64,000 bases of DNA from an uncultured Lachnospiraceae bacterium (GCA_947644545.1 CANRZW010000004.1:1-64000); one strand, 5' to 3'. Shown: positions 1 through 9,300, numbered from the stretch's first letter. Made by a program: numbers and translations. The notes: a model not told the origin generated them from the sequence alone.

Positions 1-104
1 GACTGTTCCTGACGAAGCTGACCGGACCGGGAAGAGTGATCCTGCAGACGCAGAATTTTAACGAGTTCGCGGGCAGGATCATACGGATGGTGCCGTCGAG
101 GTAG
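1..104 (+). CDS. C-terminal end of an AIM24-like protein (partial)
   Basis: Only the last 33 codons are present. The reading frame enters from outside the window and ends at TAG (102-104). The visible residues include LTGPGRVILQTQNF followed by a short tail ending VPSR. The 'tGPGrvwlqT' strand is typical of the C-terminus of the AIM24 / TIGR00266 family, a beta-sandwich protein of unclear role in bacteria. The call rests on this short match, so it is moderate. A hairpin with a T-rich 3' side follows about 40 bases later, consistent with the end of a transcription unit. Confidence 0.5.
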   Translation, partial: LFLTKLTGPGRVILQTQNFNEFAGRIIRMVPSR

Positions 105-141
105 GGATATATGGACAGGAACGTGATAGGAAAACGATGGG

Positions 142-178
142 AAAGAAGGGGTCTTGCGTGGGCGGGGCTCCTTCTTTT
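142..178 (+). terminator. Rho-independent terminator after the AIM24-like gene
   Basis: AAAGAAGG (142-149) pairs with CCTTCTTT (170-177) around a 20-base loop, and the 3' arm is itself T-rich. It separates the partial upstream gene from the AT-rich island that begins just after. Confidence 0.5.
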
Positions 179-191
179 GTGAAGTCAGAAG

Positions 192-242
192 ATGTTTTAA
201 AAATATAACGCTTAAAAATAAAATGTTATATTTTTAAAACAT
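192..242. promoter_or_regulatory. 18-bp perfect inverted repeat, probable operator of the XRE operon
   Basis: ATGTTTTAAAAATATAAC (192-209) is exactly complementary to 225-242, with a 15-base spacer. The right arm ends five bases before a TTGACA box (248-253); a possible -10 (TAGGAT, 270-275) follows at 16 bp. The position just upstream of the promoter of an XRE/ImmA operon suggests an operator for the XRE protein. That assignment is inference. Confidence 0.6.
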
Positions 243-304
243 TTTTCTTGACATAGTGTATAATAATAGTAGGATAAATAGTATAAAGGTTTGGAGGGAT
301 GGCG

Positions 305-637
305 ATGAATGGATTATTAGGTGGCCGGATTAGGACATTGAGAAGTGCAAAGCATTTTACGCAGGAGCAGATCGCCGATCGGATCGGGATCAGCAGACAG
401 AAGTATGCCCGTATTGAGAATGGAACCAATACAATCACGCTGGAGCTTCTTGCTCAGATCGCAGATATTTTAGAGGTAACTGTAGCGGATATAACGAAAG
501 TTTTGGATGAGGAGCCTGCTGTTGCGTACAGGGCAGGGGCTGAGAATGGATCGGCAAAGAAAATATTTGACATGCTTGATTTGTTTTATGCCAATAAACA
601 TTTGTATGCGAAGCTGCAGCAAAATGATTCGATTTAA
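305..637 (+). CDS. XRE-family HTH regulator (antitoxin/repressor type)
   Basis: This 110-residue protein has a helix-turn-helix of the lambda-repressor class over about residues 5-60 (key stretch: FTQEQIADRIGISRQKYARI). It should bind the operator-like inverted repeat upstream. A second ATG lies at 299, but the GGAGGG ribosome site (293-298) touches it. The ATG at 305 has a normal 6-base spacing and was chosen. It is followed after 24 bases by an ImmA/IrrE-type metallopeptidase and then a PIN-like gene. In known XRE/ImmA pairs (ICEBs1 ImmR/ImmA, IrrE/DdrO) the protease cleaves the XRE repressor to switch the operon on. The C-terminal 45 residues are not recognisable. Confidence 0.8.
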   Translation: MNGLLGGRIRTLRSAKHFTQEQIADRIGISRQKYARIENGTNTITLELLAQIADILEVTVADITKVLDEEPAVAYRAGAENGSAKKIFDMLDLFYANKHLYAKLQQNDSI

Positions 638-661
638 TATAGGGTTATAGAGGAGACTGCC

Positions 662-1480
662 ATGCGGGAGAACAGAAAGAAGGAAATTAGAATAAAAGCA
701 GATGCCTTTCGGGAGAAATGTAAAGTCAGTCGTTATGGGATAATTGATTTATTCAAGGAATGTGAGCGTCTGGGCTATAAGCTTTTGCGATATCCGCTTG
801 GGGAGGAGGCGGATCTTGGTTTTTCGTTGCAAAGAGATAATGATATTGTTATTTTTACGAACACATGCAGTCGCTTATCCAGAGAGATCTTTACGCTGGC
901 GCATGAAATCGGACATGTGATCCTGCATATGGAGAGTAAGTTTTCCTTTGTAGACGATGCTGTTACTATTTCCGGAAGAGACACGAGTGAGAAAGAACAG
1001 GAGGCGAATTATTTTGCGGCGTGTTTGCTGATGCCTGCCGATGATGTGGATAAGTTTCTTGATCTGGAGTTGGAAGACTTTGAGCGAAACAGATTAACAG
1101 CGATGGATATAGCACGGATTATGTCGGAATTTAATGTAAGTTTTGACATGGCTTTAAATCGTTTGGAAAATCTTGGTAAGATCGATAACAATGAAAAAAT
1201 ATGGCTTGATAATGAGAGAAATGAGAAGCGTGTCGGTAATCTGCTTCGAAGCGTTGGGGGCAATGCACGCCTGAATGCTGCCAGCATGGATATTGATATA
1301 CCGTATGAGTATATTGATTATGTGATTTACAACTATAACCATAATGCAATTCCGTATGAAACGCTTGAGAAGGTGCTTGGATGTTACCAGCTTACGGTTG
1401 AGGATATAAGGGACAGGCTTGTTGAGCAGATTGAGAGAGATGATGATCTTGATGATTTGATAGGAGGGCTGGACGATTGA
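662..1480 (+). CDS. ImmA/IrrE-family metallopeptidase
   Basis: A 272-residue cytoplasmic protein with the zinc-protease motif HEIGH at residues 81-85, followed by the family's second conserved stretch EANYFAACLLMP (about residues 114-125), which carries the third metal ligand region. COG2856 proteins such as ImmA and IrrE cleave a partner XRE repressor. The partner here is most likely the preceding gene. The C-terminal third (about 180-272), ending in an acidic DDLDDLIGGLDD tail, is not recognised and may be a sensor or partner-binding part. The stop codon overlaps the next start (TTGA), so the two are probably translationally coupled. Confidence 0.85.
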   Translation: MRENRKKEIRIKADAFREKCKVSRYGIIDLFKECERLGYKLLRYPLGEEADLGFSLQRDNDIVIFTNTCSRLSREIFTLAHEIGHVILHMESKFSFVDDAVTISGRDTSEKEQEANYFAACLLMPADDVDKFLDLELEDFERNRLTAMDIARIMSEFNVSFDMALNRLENLGKIDNNEKIWLDNERNEKRVGNLLRSVGGNARLNAASMDIDIPYEYIDYVIYNYNHNAIPYETLEKVLGCYQLTVEDIRDRLVEQIERDDDLDDLIGGLDD

Positions 1481-2136
1481 AAGCCTCTTTGGATACGAAT
1501 GCCATAATACATTTTTACCGTGCAGAATTGCAGAATATATTATTCGATTTTTTTGATGAAGGTGTTTTTATTTACGAGCAGATACGAAGGATTGAGTTAA
1601 GAAACCATGCAGAGGATTTATTGCCAATGATCGATGAAGATATCATCTCGGGCAAAATTGAAGTCTATACAAAGGAAAAACTAAAAAGTCTGGCGGTGTT
1701 TAATATATTTGAAAGAAATGTTAAAGAGAATAGGTTATTGTATGGATCTGGTGATCTGGGAGAAGTCTATGCAATATCATTGGCACAGACAATTGGAGCT
1801 TTTTCTTTGATCACGGATGATATCAAACAGGGTGGGCCATATATGTCATTGCTGCAATTTGAAGATGATATTATGCCATTTACATTTGCGGATGTTTTCA
1901 TTTTGAGATATTTGACAGGAGCTTCGGATGAATATCAGACAGTAGAGGATTTCAATGCTGTTAATACGGCGTCGGATTTGAATTGGAGCTTTAAAGGACA
2001 GATCAGTAAATTCATCAGACGTTTTTGGAAGGAGCCATATAAAGAAGCAGACAGGCAGTGGATGCAGAGGCTGGTGGAAGATCAGGAGATTAAGGTTAAG
2101 AGCAAATTTGGCGCATTAAGCAGAGTGCTGGGATGA
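1477..2136 (+). CDS. PIN-like domain protein, probable toxin or effector of the XRE/ImmA operon
   Basis: A 219-residue protein starting at TTG (1477), which overlaps the protease stop by four bases and has AGGAGGG just upstream. The PIN-fold nuclease signature is visible: LDTNAII at the N-terminus (Asp6, Asn8), GDLGEVYAISLA at about 92-103 (Asp93, Glu96) and an acidic pair in ITDD (Asp114, Asp115). PIN proteins are metal-dependent RNases, often toxins. The last 80 residues are a separate, unrecognised extension. XRE/COG2856 pairs linked to toxin genes are a known theme, but the exact three-gene arrangement was not checked. Nuclease activity is inferred from these acidic residues. Confidence 0.6.
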   Translation: MKASLDTNAIIHFYRAELQNILFDFFDEGVFIYEQIRRIELRNHAEDLLPMIDEDIISGKIEVYTKEKLKSLAVFNIFERNVKENRLLYGSGDLGEVYAISLAQTIGAFSLITDDIKQGGPYMSLLQFEDDIMPFTFADVFILRYLTGASDEYQTVEDFNAVNTASDLNWSFKGQISKFIRRFWKEPYKEADRQWMQRLVEDQEIKVKSKFGALSRVLG

Positions 2137-2341
2137 TTTGTTGTATTATAAGATGATATGTAAAAAATTATGGTTCAAATCGAGAAGCCGGGTAGATAGT
2201 ATGGTATACTTTATATAGCAATGTTCTGCATTATGATGACAAGAACAGAATTTTGGTTACTTTAAGTATAGAGGATCAGTCTGAATAATATATCAGATGA
2301 AATAATAAAAAGAGATTTTGAAGAAATCGGAGGAATCAGCT

Positions 2342-3991
2342 ATGTATAGAAATGATCGAGAGGTAGAATTACCATTAATGCGAGTGCTGACAGGCATAAG
2401 AAATTTTGGATATACTTTTCAGGCGGCAATTTTTGATATTATGGATAATTCGATTGTTGCAGGGGCCAAACGTATATCAGTATTTATTGAAGCAGAAGAA
2501 GTTGCCACGAAGAATATGAAAAAGATTATTATTGTTGATGACGGATGTGGCATGAATTTGGATGAGATGTATAATGCTCTGTTTTTGGGGTCTCCAACAA
2601 GTAATTATGATGATAACTCTTTATCGAAATACGGATTTGGATTGAAAAGTGCGGGCCTGTCATTAGCAAATACAGTTGCAGTTATTTCACGGAAAAACAG
2701 AAATGAAAACTGGAAGAAATCGGTGATTAGCTGGAATGAGTTTGAACAGATGAATCAGTATGTTGTTGATGAAGATGTGGAAATTGGTGAGGAAGAGAAG
2801 TATTTAGAGAATTTAGGTGAGGGAACGATTGTAATTCTGGAAGATTTGTTGAATATAAATCGGATTAATGCGGATAAAGCCCATGTGATATTAAAGAAGG
2901 GCGCTGGAATAACATTTCACCGATTTATTGAAGAAGACAAATTGGTTATTTCCATTAATAAAGATGAAGTCGAAGCGGCAGATCCCTTATTTTGTGAACT
3001 GTCTGGAAATGAGTTCTCAAAATATAACGGAAGAGAGCCGGTAAGTTTTTGGAAAAAGGATTGTATTATTCCGATTAATGCAGAGAAAAAGGCGAAGGCA
3101 GTGGTCAAGGCCATTTTGTTGCCTTGTCCGCCGGTATATGAGAAAGAAGGAAAAAAGACAGAAATTAATAAGAAGTATGGATTGACGAAGCAAAATATCG
3201 GATTCTATATTTATAGAAATCGTCGTCTGATCAAGCAGGGTGTTACGTTGGGATTAATTACTCGCAGACAGGAGACTTATCCTGTAAGAATACGAATTGA
3301 TTTGGATTCCAGGTGTGATTCGTTTATCAACTTGGATGTAAAGAAGACAGAACTCTACTTTACAGATGATTTTTTAGAAAAATTAAGTGAGAGAGTGATG
3401 CCATTTATTAACAGGGCCGTAGAGTTGTGGCCAGAGGTTCAGAAAAAAGGCGGAGAAGAAAATAAGACTGTCTCTGATCTTTTGCATGATCGAAGTAATA
3501 AACTGCTTGAAAAAATCAGTCCGGTTGATTGTGATCCGCAAACGCTTGAAATAAAACAGGTACAGAAAGAGATTGAGACTAAAATTGAGCAGTTTAAAAA
3601 GGAATATCCCACGGAGAAGAATATTATTGATGAAATACGTAAAAGAAACGGTAAAAGAGTAATTGCGGTGGATGACCTTGAAAATGGTATGCTTTGGAAA
3701 CCGTCAATTGGAGATGACGATTCCAATAAAGTGATTGTCCTTCTTTCTCGGGCACATCCGTTTTACACCAAAATTTATCAGAAATTGGTTCCAGGCAGTG
3801 ATGCAGTAGTAGTTTTAGATGCTTTGTTTCTGAATATGGCAATGGCTGAAATGGGTATTTCTTCTCTGGATGTTTCCAAGTTGGCTAAAATTTTTAAGCG
3901 GTTAAGACAGTCTGTTTCTTATCAGCTTTCTAATTTTATTGATTTGAAGATAGAATCAGATGAGGAGACTGGAGTAGATGAAGCAGATTGA
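2342..3991 (+). CDS. GHKL (MORC/Hsp90-type) ATPase of the phosphorothioation island
   Basis: A 549-residue protein starting at ATG 2342 behind GGAGGA; an in-frame TTG at 2318 has no ribosome site. The N-terminal GHKL fold is clear: N-box FDIMDNS (residues 31-37), DDGCGM (66-71) and GFGLKSAG (98-105), followed by GEGTIVILEDL. In the N-box the usual catalytic Glu position is Asp32. This order and spacing match MORC, MutL and Hsp90-type ATPases rather than histidine kinases. The C-terminal 200 residues are unrecognised. It overlaps the GIY-YIG gene by 14 bases and opens a run of six co-directional genes leading into dndB-A. ATP-driven dimer closure on DNA is the likely action, by analogy. Confidence 0.75.
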   Translation: MYRNDREVELPLMRVLTGIRNFGYTFQAAIFDIMDNSIVAGAKRISVFIEAEEVATKNMKKIIIVDDGCGMNLDEMYNALFLGSPTSNYDDNSLSKYGFGLKSAGLSLANTVAVISRKNRNENWKKSVISWNEFEQMNQYVVDEDVEIGEEEKYLENLGEGTIVILEDLLNINRINADKAHVILKKGAGITFHRFIEEDKLVISINKDEVEAADPLFCELSGNEFSKYNGREPVSFWKKDCIIPINAEKKAKAVVKAILLPCPPVYEKEGKKTEINKKYGLTKQNIGFYIYRNRRLIKQGVTLGLITRRQETYPVRIRIDLDSRCDSFINLDVKKTELYFTDDFLEKLSERVMPFINRAVELWPEVQKKGGEENKTVSDLLHDRSNKLLEKISPVDCDPQTLEIKQVQKEIETKIEQFKKEYPTEKNIIDEIRKRNGKRVIAVDDLENGMLWKPSIGDDDSNKVIVLLSRAHPFYTKIYQKLVPGSDAVVVLDALFLNMAMAEMGISSLDVSKLAKIFKRLRQSVSYQLSNFIDLKIESDEETGVDEAD

Positions 3992-4490
3992 ACAGATAAC
4001 CATTTCCAGCCCTGATGTTGGACGGTGTAATTCATTTATCTATTGTTTGTATATTACAGATCCGGAAGGTGTAGTTTATATTGGAGAAACCGGAGCCAGA
4101 AATGGTATTTTAGGACGATTAAGTAATCATATGACGAAAGGTGAAGGAACATTTATCAGAAAATGTTATGAGAGGAAAAATATTAATTTGGATGAAATAA
4201 ATGGAAATATACATATGATTGCATTTAATTTGAAAGAGTATCCTGATTTGTGTGGTGATGTGAATCGCCCGAATCGCAGAGCCTTAGAATATTTTGTCCA
4301 AAATAAACTGGAGGAATACAGTGTAGCCGAATCAACGATTATTCCTTATGATGTAGTGTCGTGGGTCAGGATCGCACAGAGGTTTGCTTTAAATGAGAAT
4401 TACATAAGAATTGCGGAAGAAGTAGCAGATACTTTTTATGCAAAGATGCCGTTTACAAAAAATTTATTTAGTGGGAAGGTATGCTTGTAA
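3978..4490 (+). CDS. GIY-YIG nuclease-like protein
   Basis: A 170-residue protein with the GIY-YIG core spread over the first 110 residues: IYCLYI (21-26, the 'GIY' strand), VYIGET (33-38, 'YIG'), GRLSNH with Arg47, and a glutamate in ALEYFVQNKL (Glu104). These are the positions used by GIY-YIG endonucleases such as UvrC-N and type II enzymes, so it is a plausible single-domain DNA nickase or nuclease. The first strand lacks the Gly. It sits inside the operon, overlapping the GHKL ATPase gene and followed nine bases later by the PLD-helicase. It is the only clear candidate nuclease in the module besides the PLD domain. Confidence 0.7.
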   Translation: MKQIEQITISSPDVGRCNSFIYCLYITDPEGVVYIGETGARNGILGRLSNHMTKGEGTFIRKCYERKNINLDEINGNIHMIAFNLKEYPDLCGDVNRPNRRALEYFVQNKLEEYSVAESTIIPYDVVSWVRIAQRFALNENYIRIAEEVADTFYAKMPFTKNLFSGKVCL

Positions 4491-4499
4491 AGATTTTGA

Positions 4500-6584
4500 A
4501 TGTGGGGTAGACATACGTTGGGAACCAGATTAAGTGATTTACCATTAAAAATAAGCTACAGAAGTAAAGGTCCGGATAATATTATAGATCAACTTCTGAT
4601 TCCGGGCCTGAAGTGTTCTAAAGTATATAAAAGGAGTGTGGGCTATTTTTCATCAGGAGTGTTTGAAATTATAGGAAATGGTTTGAAAGAACTGTCGGAA
4701 AGGAATGGGGAGATAAGGCTAATCTGTAATCCGGAGCTGAGTAACGAGGATATAGAGGGGATCAGATTGGGGTACCATCTGAAAGAGAGTATCATACGAC
4801 ACAGAGTAGAGATAGATTTGGAGGAGTCGATCAAACAAATTGATGACCAGAATTTGAAACTTCTTATAAACCTGATTGGAAATGGAAGAATGAATGTACT
4901 GGTGGTTGATTTGGAAGATGAATGTGGGATTTATCATGATAAAATTGGTCTTCTGATCGATGATGATAATAATAAGGTCCTGTTCGTTGGGTCACCAAAC
5001 GAGTCGATTGGAGGATACCGAAATAATTATGAGAAAATTCGTGTATCCATGAGTTGGAAAGACGGAGATTATGAGCGAATTCAGGATGATGAGCAGGAAT
5101 TCGATGATATATGGAACGGACTAAACGATTATATTACACGTATTGATTATACGGAACTGGTATTGGCTCGGTTGGAAAATGAAAAGAAGCGCAGAGGCCT
5201 GGAGGAAGCTCCAAAAGGAGGGATTGAGCTTCGTGAATACCAAAAGGCAGCCATAAGCGCATGGGAGAATAATAATTATCATGGATTTTATGTTATGGCC
5301 ACAGGAACAGGAAAGACATGGACGGCTATATATTCTGCCCTGAAAGTGATGGAACAGGAAAGCATACTGCTGGTGATTTGTGCACCGTATAAGCATCTTG
5401 TCAGACAGTGGTATGAGGATGTACATAGTGTTTTACCGTCCAGCAGAACGATTATGGTTACGGGAGAAAATCATAATTGGGAGGATGAATTTTTAGATGC
5501 CATTTATAACTCAAGATATAATAGTGGTGGAAGTATTGTTGTAATATCGACGATCGTATCTTTCAATATGCCCAAATTTAAACGCATTGTCGATAAGTCA
5601 AGATTGAAAAAGATGCTGATTGTCGATGAGGCGCATCGTTTTAAAAACAGAAACAGTACACTGCAGGAAGTTTATTCCTATATGCTTGGTTTGAGCGCTA
5701 CGCCATCAAGCAGAAAAAATGATGAATTTGGAAAGGAATTGATGGACTTCTTTGGCGGACAAGTATATAATCTGCCGATTGAATATGCAATTCGGAAACG
5801 TTATTTGGTTCCTTATAATTATCATCCGATCTTTGTAAATGCGACGATACAGGAAGAAAAAGAGTTTGATCGATATTCAAGACTAATGGCTTCCTGCTTT
5901 AGAAATGGAAAATGCCTTGATGTGGATAGTCTTGCCAGGCATAAGCGGTCGCGTTTGAGAGTTATTTCCATGGCGAATGAAAAAATAACAAAATTGAAAT
6001 GGATCTTGAGTCAAATTCAGGAACAAGAACATTTTATAGTATATTGTGGAGATGGCAGACTTTTTCATAATGATTCAGGTGAAGAGACCAGACATATTCA
6101 GTATGTCAAAGAAATTCTTCATGAAACAGGATACAAAGCCAGTCAGTTTACAGCACAGGAAGATATGAGAACGAGAATGCAGTTAGTAGATGCATTTAAT
6201 AAGGGAACAATTGATGCCATGGTAGCAATCCGTTGTCTGGATGAGGGGATTAATATTCCATCCATTAAGGGTGCGCTGATTCTGTCTAGCAATGATGATT
6301 ATCGGGAGTTTGTCCAAAGGCGGGGGAGAATTTTAAGAACTTATACAGATGAAATGAGCGGGGAAAGGAAGCAGATTGCAAATATTTATGATGTGATTGT
6401 ACTTCCGAGTGAGCATATGAGTAATTTTGCCTTGATTGAATTGAGAAGATTTTATGAATATCTCCGGCTTGCAGACAACAGTACAGATCATATGGATTCT
6501 CTGGAAGAACTATGCGCCAGATATGGGATTGATCAGGAAGCATTAATGGAACTGGATGAAAACGAGGAGGATTTAGATGAATAG
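4500..6584 (+). CDS. Phospholipase D-like / superfamily 2 helicase fusion
   Basis: A 694-residue protein. The N-terminal part (about 20-185) is PLD-like: HDK (146-148, HxK motif) then GSPNES (164-169). Only one HxK is present, so an active site would need dimerisation. The SF2 helicase follows: REYQ Q-motif-like (about 245), Walker A ATGTGKT (267-273), DEAH (376-379), SAT (399-401) and a QRRGR motif VI near the C-terminus. This PLD-plus-helicase architecture occurs in restriction-like defence proteins. The start is uncertain: ATG 4500 has no ribosome site, and TTG 4518 (peptide start LGTRLSDL) is an alternative. It overlaps the next small gene by eight bases. Confidence 0.8.
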   Translation: MWGRHTLGTRLSDLPLKISYRSKGPDNIIDQLLIPGLKCSKVYKRSVGYFSSGVFEIIGNGLKELSERNGEIRLICNPELSNEDIEGIRLGYHLKESIIRHRVEIDLEESIKQIDDQNLKLLINLIGNGRMNVLVVDLEDECGIYHDKIGLLIDDDNNKVLFVGSPNESIGGYRNNYEKIRVSMSWKDGDYERIQDDEQEFDDIWNGLNDYITRIDYTELVLARLENEKKRRGLEEAPKGGIELREYQKAAISAWENNNYHGFYVMATGTGKTWTAIYSALKVMEQESILLVICAPYKHLVRQWYEDVHSVLPSSRTIMVTGENHNWEDEFLDAIYNSRYNSGGSIVVISTIVSFNMPKFKRIVDKSRLKKMLIVDEAHRFKNRNSTLQEVYSYMLGLSATPSSRKNDEFGKELMDFFGGQVYNLPIEYAIRKRYLVPYNYHPIFVNATIQEEKEFDRYSRLMASCFRNGKCLDVDSLARHKRSRLRVISMANEKITKLKWILSQIQEQEHFIVYCGDGRLFHNDSGEETRHIQYVKEILHETGYKASQFTAQEDMRTRMQLVDAFNKGTIDAMVAIRCLDEGINIPSIKGALILSSNDDYREFVQRRGRILRTYTDEMSGERKQIANIYDVIVLPSEHMSNFALIELRRFYEYLRLADNSTDHMDSLEELCARYGIDQEALMELDENEEDLDE

Positions 6585-6765
6585 ACTGTCAGTTGAGGAA
6601 ATGGTGTCCAGAATAATCGATATTGAGAAGAATGCTTCCAGGAAAAAGCTTTTTTCCGAGACAGGAGGGGGATTTAAAGCTTCAGCTGCCAAAATAAATT
6701 CGGATGCGATTGATAATATACTTAAGCTGCTGGAGGAGGATCAGGATGAAAATCAGGGCTATTGA
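6577..6765 (+). CDS. Small conserved-looking protein between helicase and SMC ATPase
   Basis: A 62-residue ORF with a good ribosome site (GAGGAGG) inside the end of the helicase gene. It overlaps that gene by eight bases and the following ATPase gene by 20 bases. It is predicted to be mostly helical and charged (start MNRLSVEEMVSRIIDIEK). No family is recognised. The tight two-sided overlap argues that it is a real, translationally coupled subunit or linker rather than a chance ORF. Confidence 0.6.
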   Translation: MNRLSVEEMVSRIIDIEKNASRKKLFSETGGGFKASAAKINSDAIDNILKLLEEDQDENQGY

Positions 6766-8725
6766 ATATCAGAATTTCCGGAATTTTGAAAAGCGTGGAA
6801 AAATCTTTTTTGACACAGATGGAAAAATTACGATTGTATATGGAACAAATGGAGACGGTAAGACAACGTTACATCAACTGTTCCAGTGGATTCTTTATGG
6901 AAGAGTAAACTTTAACAGGACAACCAGCGGAAATAAGCTTTACAATTTGGATGCAGGTGAAAAGTTAAACATCGGATGTTTTTTTAAAACCTACGGAAAA
7001 ATTGAATTTGAGCATAATGGTGAAGAATATACGGTATGCCGGGAATGGTGTTATTATAAGCAAAACAACGGCAATATAGCCAGAAAGACAGAAAATGACG
7101 ATTTTTCCGTCCTGAAATGTGATGAGAAAAAAGACTGGCGGCAACTGGAAAATCCGAATCTCATCATTGATGAAGTACTTCCGGTTGGATTGTCATCTTA
7201 CTTCTTTTTTGATGGCGAAACCATGATTGCTGATTTGAAGATGACAGGCAGTGAGTCAGCAAGATCATTGAAGAAAGCGCTCTTTTCAATTTTGGAGTTG
7301 GAATTATACGAATATGCATTGAGAGATTTGGGGACGACAACACAGTCACAGACAGTGATTGGCATATTACATAACAAAATGTTGAGCGCTCGTGCGAAAT
7401 CTACGACTGAGAAGAAAAGTAGAGAAATCCTTAAAGACATAAAAATTTTAAAGAGAAAAATCGAGGAGATCGAAAGTGGAGTAGCAGAGAAAAAGAGAAG
7501 GATGAAGGAGAACAGTGAGCGAATTACGGAATTGTCAGAAATTATTGGTTCTGGTAAATCAAATAGGAAATTAGAAAATCTGCGTAGAGAGTTGAAAAAG
7601 TCGATTGAGGTACATGAGACGACGATTAAAGAAGAGCAAAAACATTTTGGAGATGAAGCTGCGAATAATTTTGCTTATTTACTGGTGGCCAAAGTAGCGA
7701 ATGAGGCTGGGGAAAGACTGTATTTGGAAGTACAGGAAGAGGAAAAGAATGTGATTCCGGGACTGACGAAGGAATTACTCGTAAATTTATTGAAAGAAGA
7801 GACATGTCTTTGCGGAAATCCTTTGTGTGATAAAGAACATCTTTCTTTGGAAAGATGGAAATCCTTTTTTCCACCGGCATCTTATAAGGCCACTTACGAC
7901 AAGTTTGAAAGCAGTATGAGAAAATATTCCGGAAGGTATTCCAACGACAGGTTATTGGAATATTTTAAAAGAATTGTCAAATTGAAAGCAACCATTAGAG
8001 ACATTAATGTACAGATTCAGGAGTATGATCAGGAAATAAAAAATAATGGGGACGTGGACTTATACATTGATGAAAGAAATCGTTTAGAGAAGGAGAACAC
8101 AAGATTATCAGCAGAAATAGAGCAGGATCAAAGAAATCAGGGAGATTTTGAGAGTCGATTGCGTGTAAGGGAAAAAAGATCAGAATCCATCAGTGATGCA
8201 AATGATGAAGTGGAGATGTATAAAAAGCAATGTGAATACATGCTTAAAGTGGTCGAAGCGATCAAAGATGAACTGAAAAAAGAGACTGAGGAGTATACGC
8301 ACAGACTTGAAGCAGAAATCAGGATATTGGTGGAGACGATGTTGACCAGCGAACGGGAAGTAGTGCTTAATGATGATTTCCAGCTAAAGGTGAGAGACAG
8401 TCATGGAGATGAATCGAAATCGGAAGGGCAGTTTGCTGTAATATCTTTCGCATATATAGGCGGAATCTTGAAAGTGCTTAGCAGTTTTGATAAATTCAGG
8501 GAAAAAGAATATCCGCTTATACTGGATGGACCTTTTTCTAAACTGGATTCTCAACAGAAAGCAAATATTCTCACTACGATTCCGGAATATGTACCGCAGG
8601 TTATTATTTTTTCAAAGGATTCTTTGTTTGGGGATATTGAGGAAGAAAAGATTGGAAAAGTGTGGACAATTCAAAGTAATGCGGAGAAAAATAATGCGGT
8701 TATAAGGGAGGGGTACTGGTGGTAA
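6746..8725 (+). CDS. DndD-like SMC/Rad50-type ATPase (second copy in locus)
   Basis: A 659-residue ABC/SMC ATPase. Walker A GTNGDGKTT is at 33-41. Next comes LPVGLSSYFFFDGE (about 145-160), a signature also present in DndD. Then follow two charged coiled-coil arms around CLCGNPLC (a CxC..C zinc-hook-like turn near residue 350). Walker B is LILDGPFSKLD near residue 600. The start at ATG 6746 follows GGAGGAGG; the frame extends further upstream but without a ribosome site. It is paralogous to the dndD product encoded further on. A role as a DNA-end or modification-sensing motor in the restriction half is inferred. Confidence 0.75.
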   Translation: MKIRAIEYQNFRNFEKRGKIFFDTDGKITIVYGTNGDGKTTLHQLFQWILYGRVNFNRTTSGNKLYNLDAGEKLNIGCFFKTYGKIEFEHNGEEYTVCREWCYYKQNNGNIARKTENDDFSVLKCDEKKDWRQLENPNLIIDEVLPVGLSSYFFFDGETMIADLKMTGSESARSLKKALFSILELELYEYALRDLGTTTQSQTVIGILHNKMLSARAKSTTEKKSREILKDIKILKRKIEEIESGVAEKKRRMKENSERITELSEIIGSGKSNRKLENLRRELKKSIEVHETTIKEEQKHFGDEAANNFAYLLVAKVANEAGERLYLEVQEEEKNVIPGLTKELLVNLLKEETCLCGNPLCDKEHLSLERWKSFFPPASYKATYDKFESSMRKYSGRYSNDRLLEYFKRIVKLKATIRDINVQIQEYDQEIKNNGDVDLYIDERNRLEKENTRLSAEIEQDQRNQGDFESRLRVREKRSESISDANDEVEMYKKQCEYMLKVVEAIKDELKKETEEYTHRLEAEIRILVETMLTSEREVVLNDDFQLKVRDSHGDESKSEGQFAVISFAYIGGILKVLSSFDKFREKEYPLILDGPFSKLDSQQKANILTTIPEYVPQVIIFSKDSLFGDIEEEKIGKVWTIQSNAEKNNAVIREGYWW

Positions 8726-9300
8726 TAACGACGGATGTATCGTGCAGAGGTGAATCATGGTATCAGATCGACCACAGGCTGAAAGATGCTTTCTTTAAAT
8801 CCATGTGGGAAGCATTTAAGTTAAGTATGGCGATTGGCATATTGTATGACCGGGCAAAGAAAGACATCAGTGATAATGATGATAAGGTTACTATTTCCCG
8901 AAATATGTTTATTCAGCACGCAGAAGAGATCTCTTATTTTTTTAAGACAGCCATTATAACTTCAAATCTGGTTGATTTTTCAGAAAAGGATAGATTATAT
9001 CTTGCTTTTTCTGAGGACGTTACGGAGGAAGAGCTGGAAAGTGATGAGCGGGATGTACTCATTCAGGGAGTTTCAGAAGATGCACTTTCTTTTGACAAAG
9101 CCGCTTTTTTGAAAGGTTTTGCGAATTATGGGGCAGACAGACTTGCCGCATGTATTTCAAGTAATGATAATGAAACTATGGAAAATCTGATGGATTTTCT
9201 GAATGATTCCTATAATGGAGAGACGGAGGAGCTATTGCAAATGCGGGAGATTAACGAAGACTTTGATGTGGAATTTGACGATGAAGTGATAGAATCGTAA
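8719..9300 (+). CDS. Acidic protein of unknown function, end of the accessory module
   Basis: A 193-residue protein starting at GTG 8719 after AGGGAGGGG, overlapping the SMC ATPase stop by seven bases. It has a helical N-terminal segment (FFKSMWEAFKLSMAIGILYD) and a strongly acidic C-terminus (ends DVEFDDEVIES). No domain is recognised. The tight coupling suggests that it partners the DndD-like ATPase, much as DndE accompanies DndD. That is inference from order only. It is the last gene before the palindromic dndB promoter, so the module and dndB-A are probably separate transcription units. Confidence 0.6.
   Translation: MVITTDVSCRGESWYQIDHRLKDAFFKSMWEAFKLSMAIGILYDRAKKDISDNDDKVTISRNMFIQHAEEISYFFKTAIITSNLVDFSEKDRLYLAFSEDVTEEELESDERDVLIQGVSEDALSFDKAAFLKGFANYGADRLAACISSNDNETMENLMDFLNDSYNGETEELLQMREINEDFDVEFDDEVIES

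Noticed and set aside
2160..2200. GGTTCAAATC followed by GAGAAGCC, resembling a tRNA T-arm
   Set aside because: No acceptor or anticodon stems can be formed from the bases upstream, and no CCA end follows. Chance match.
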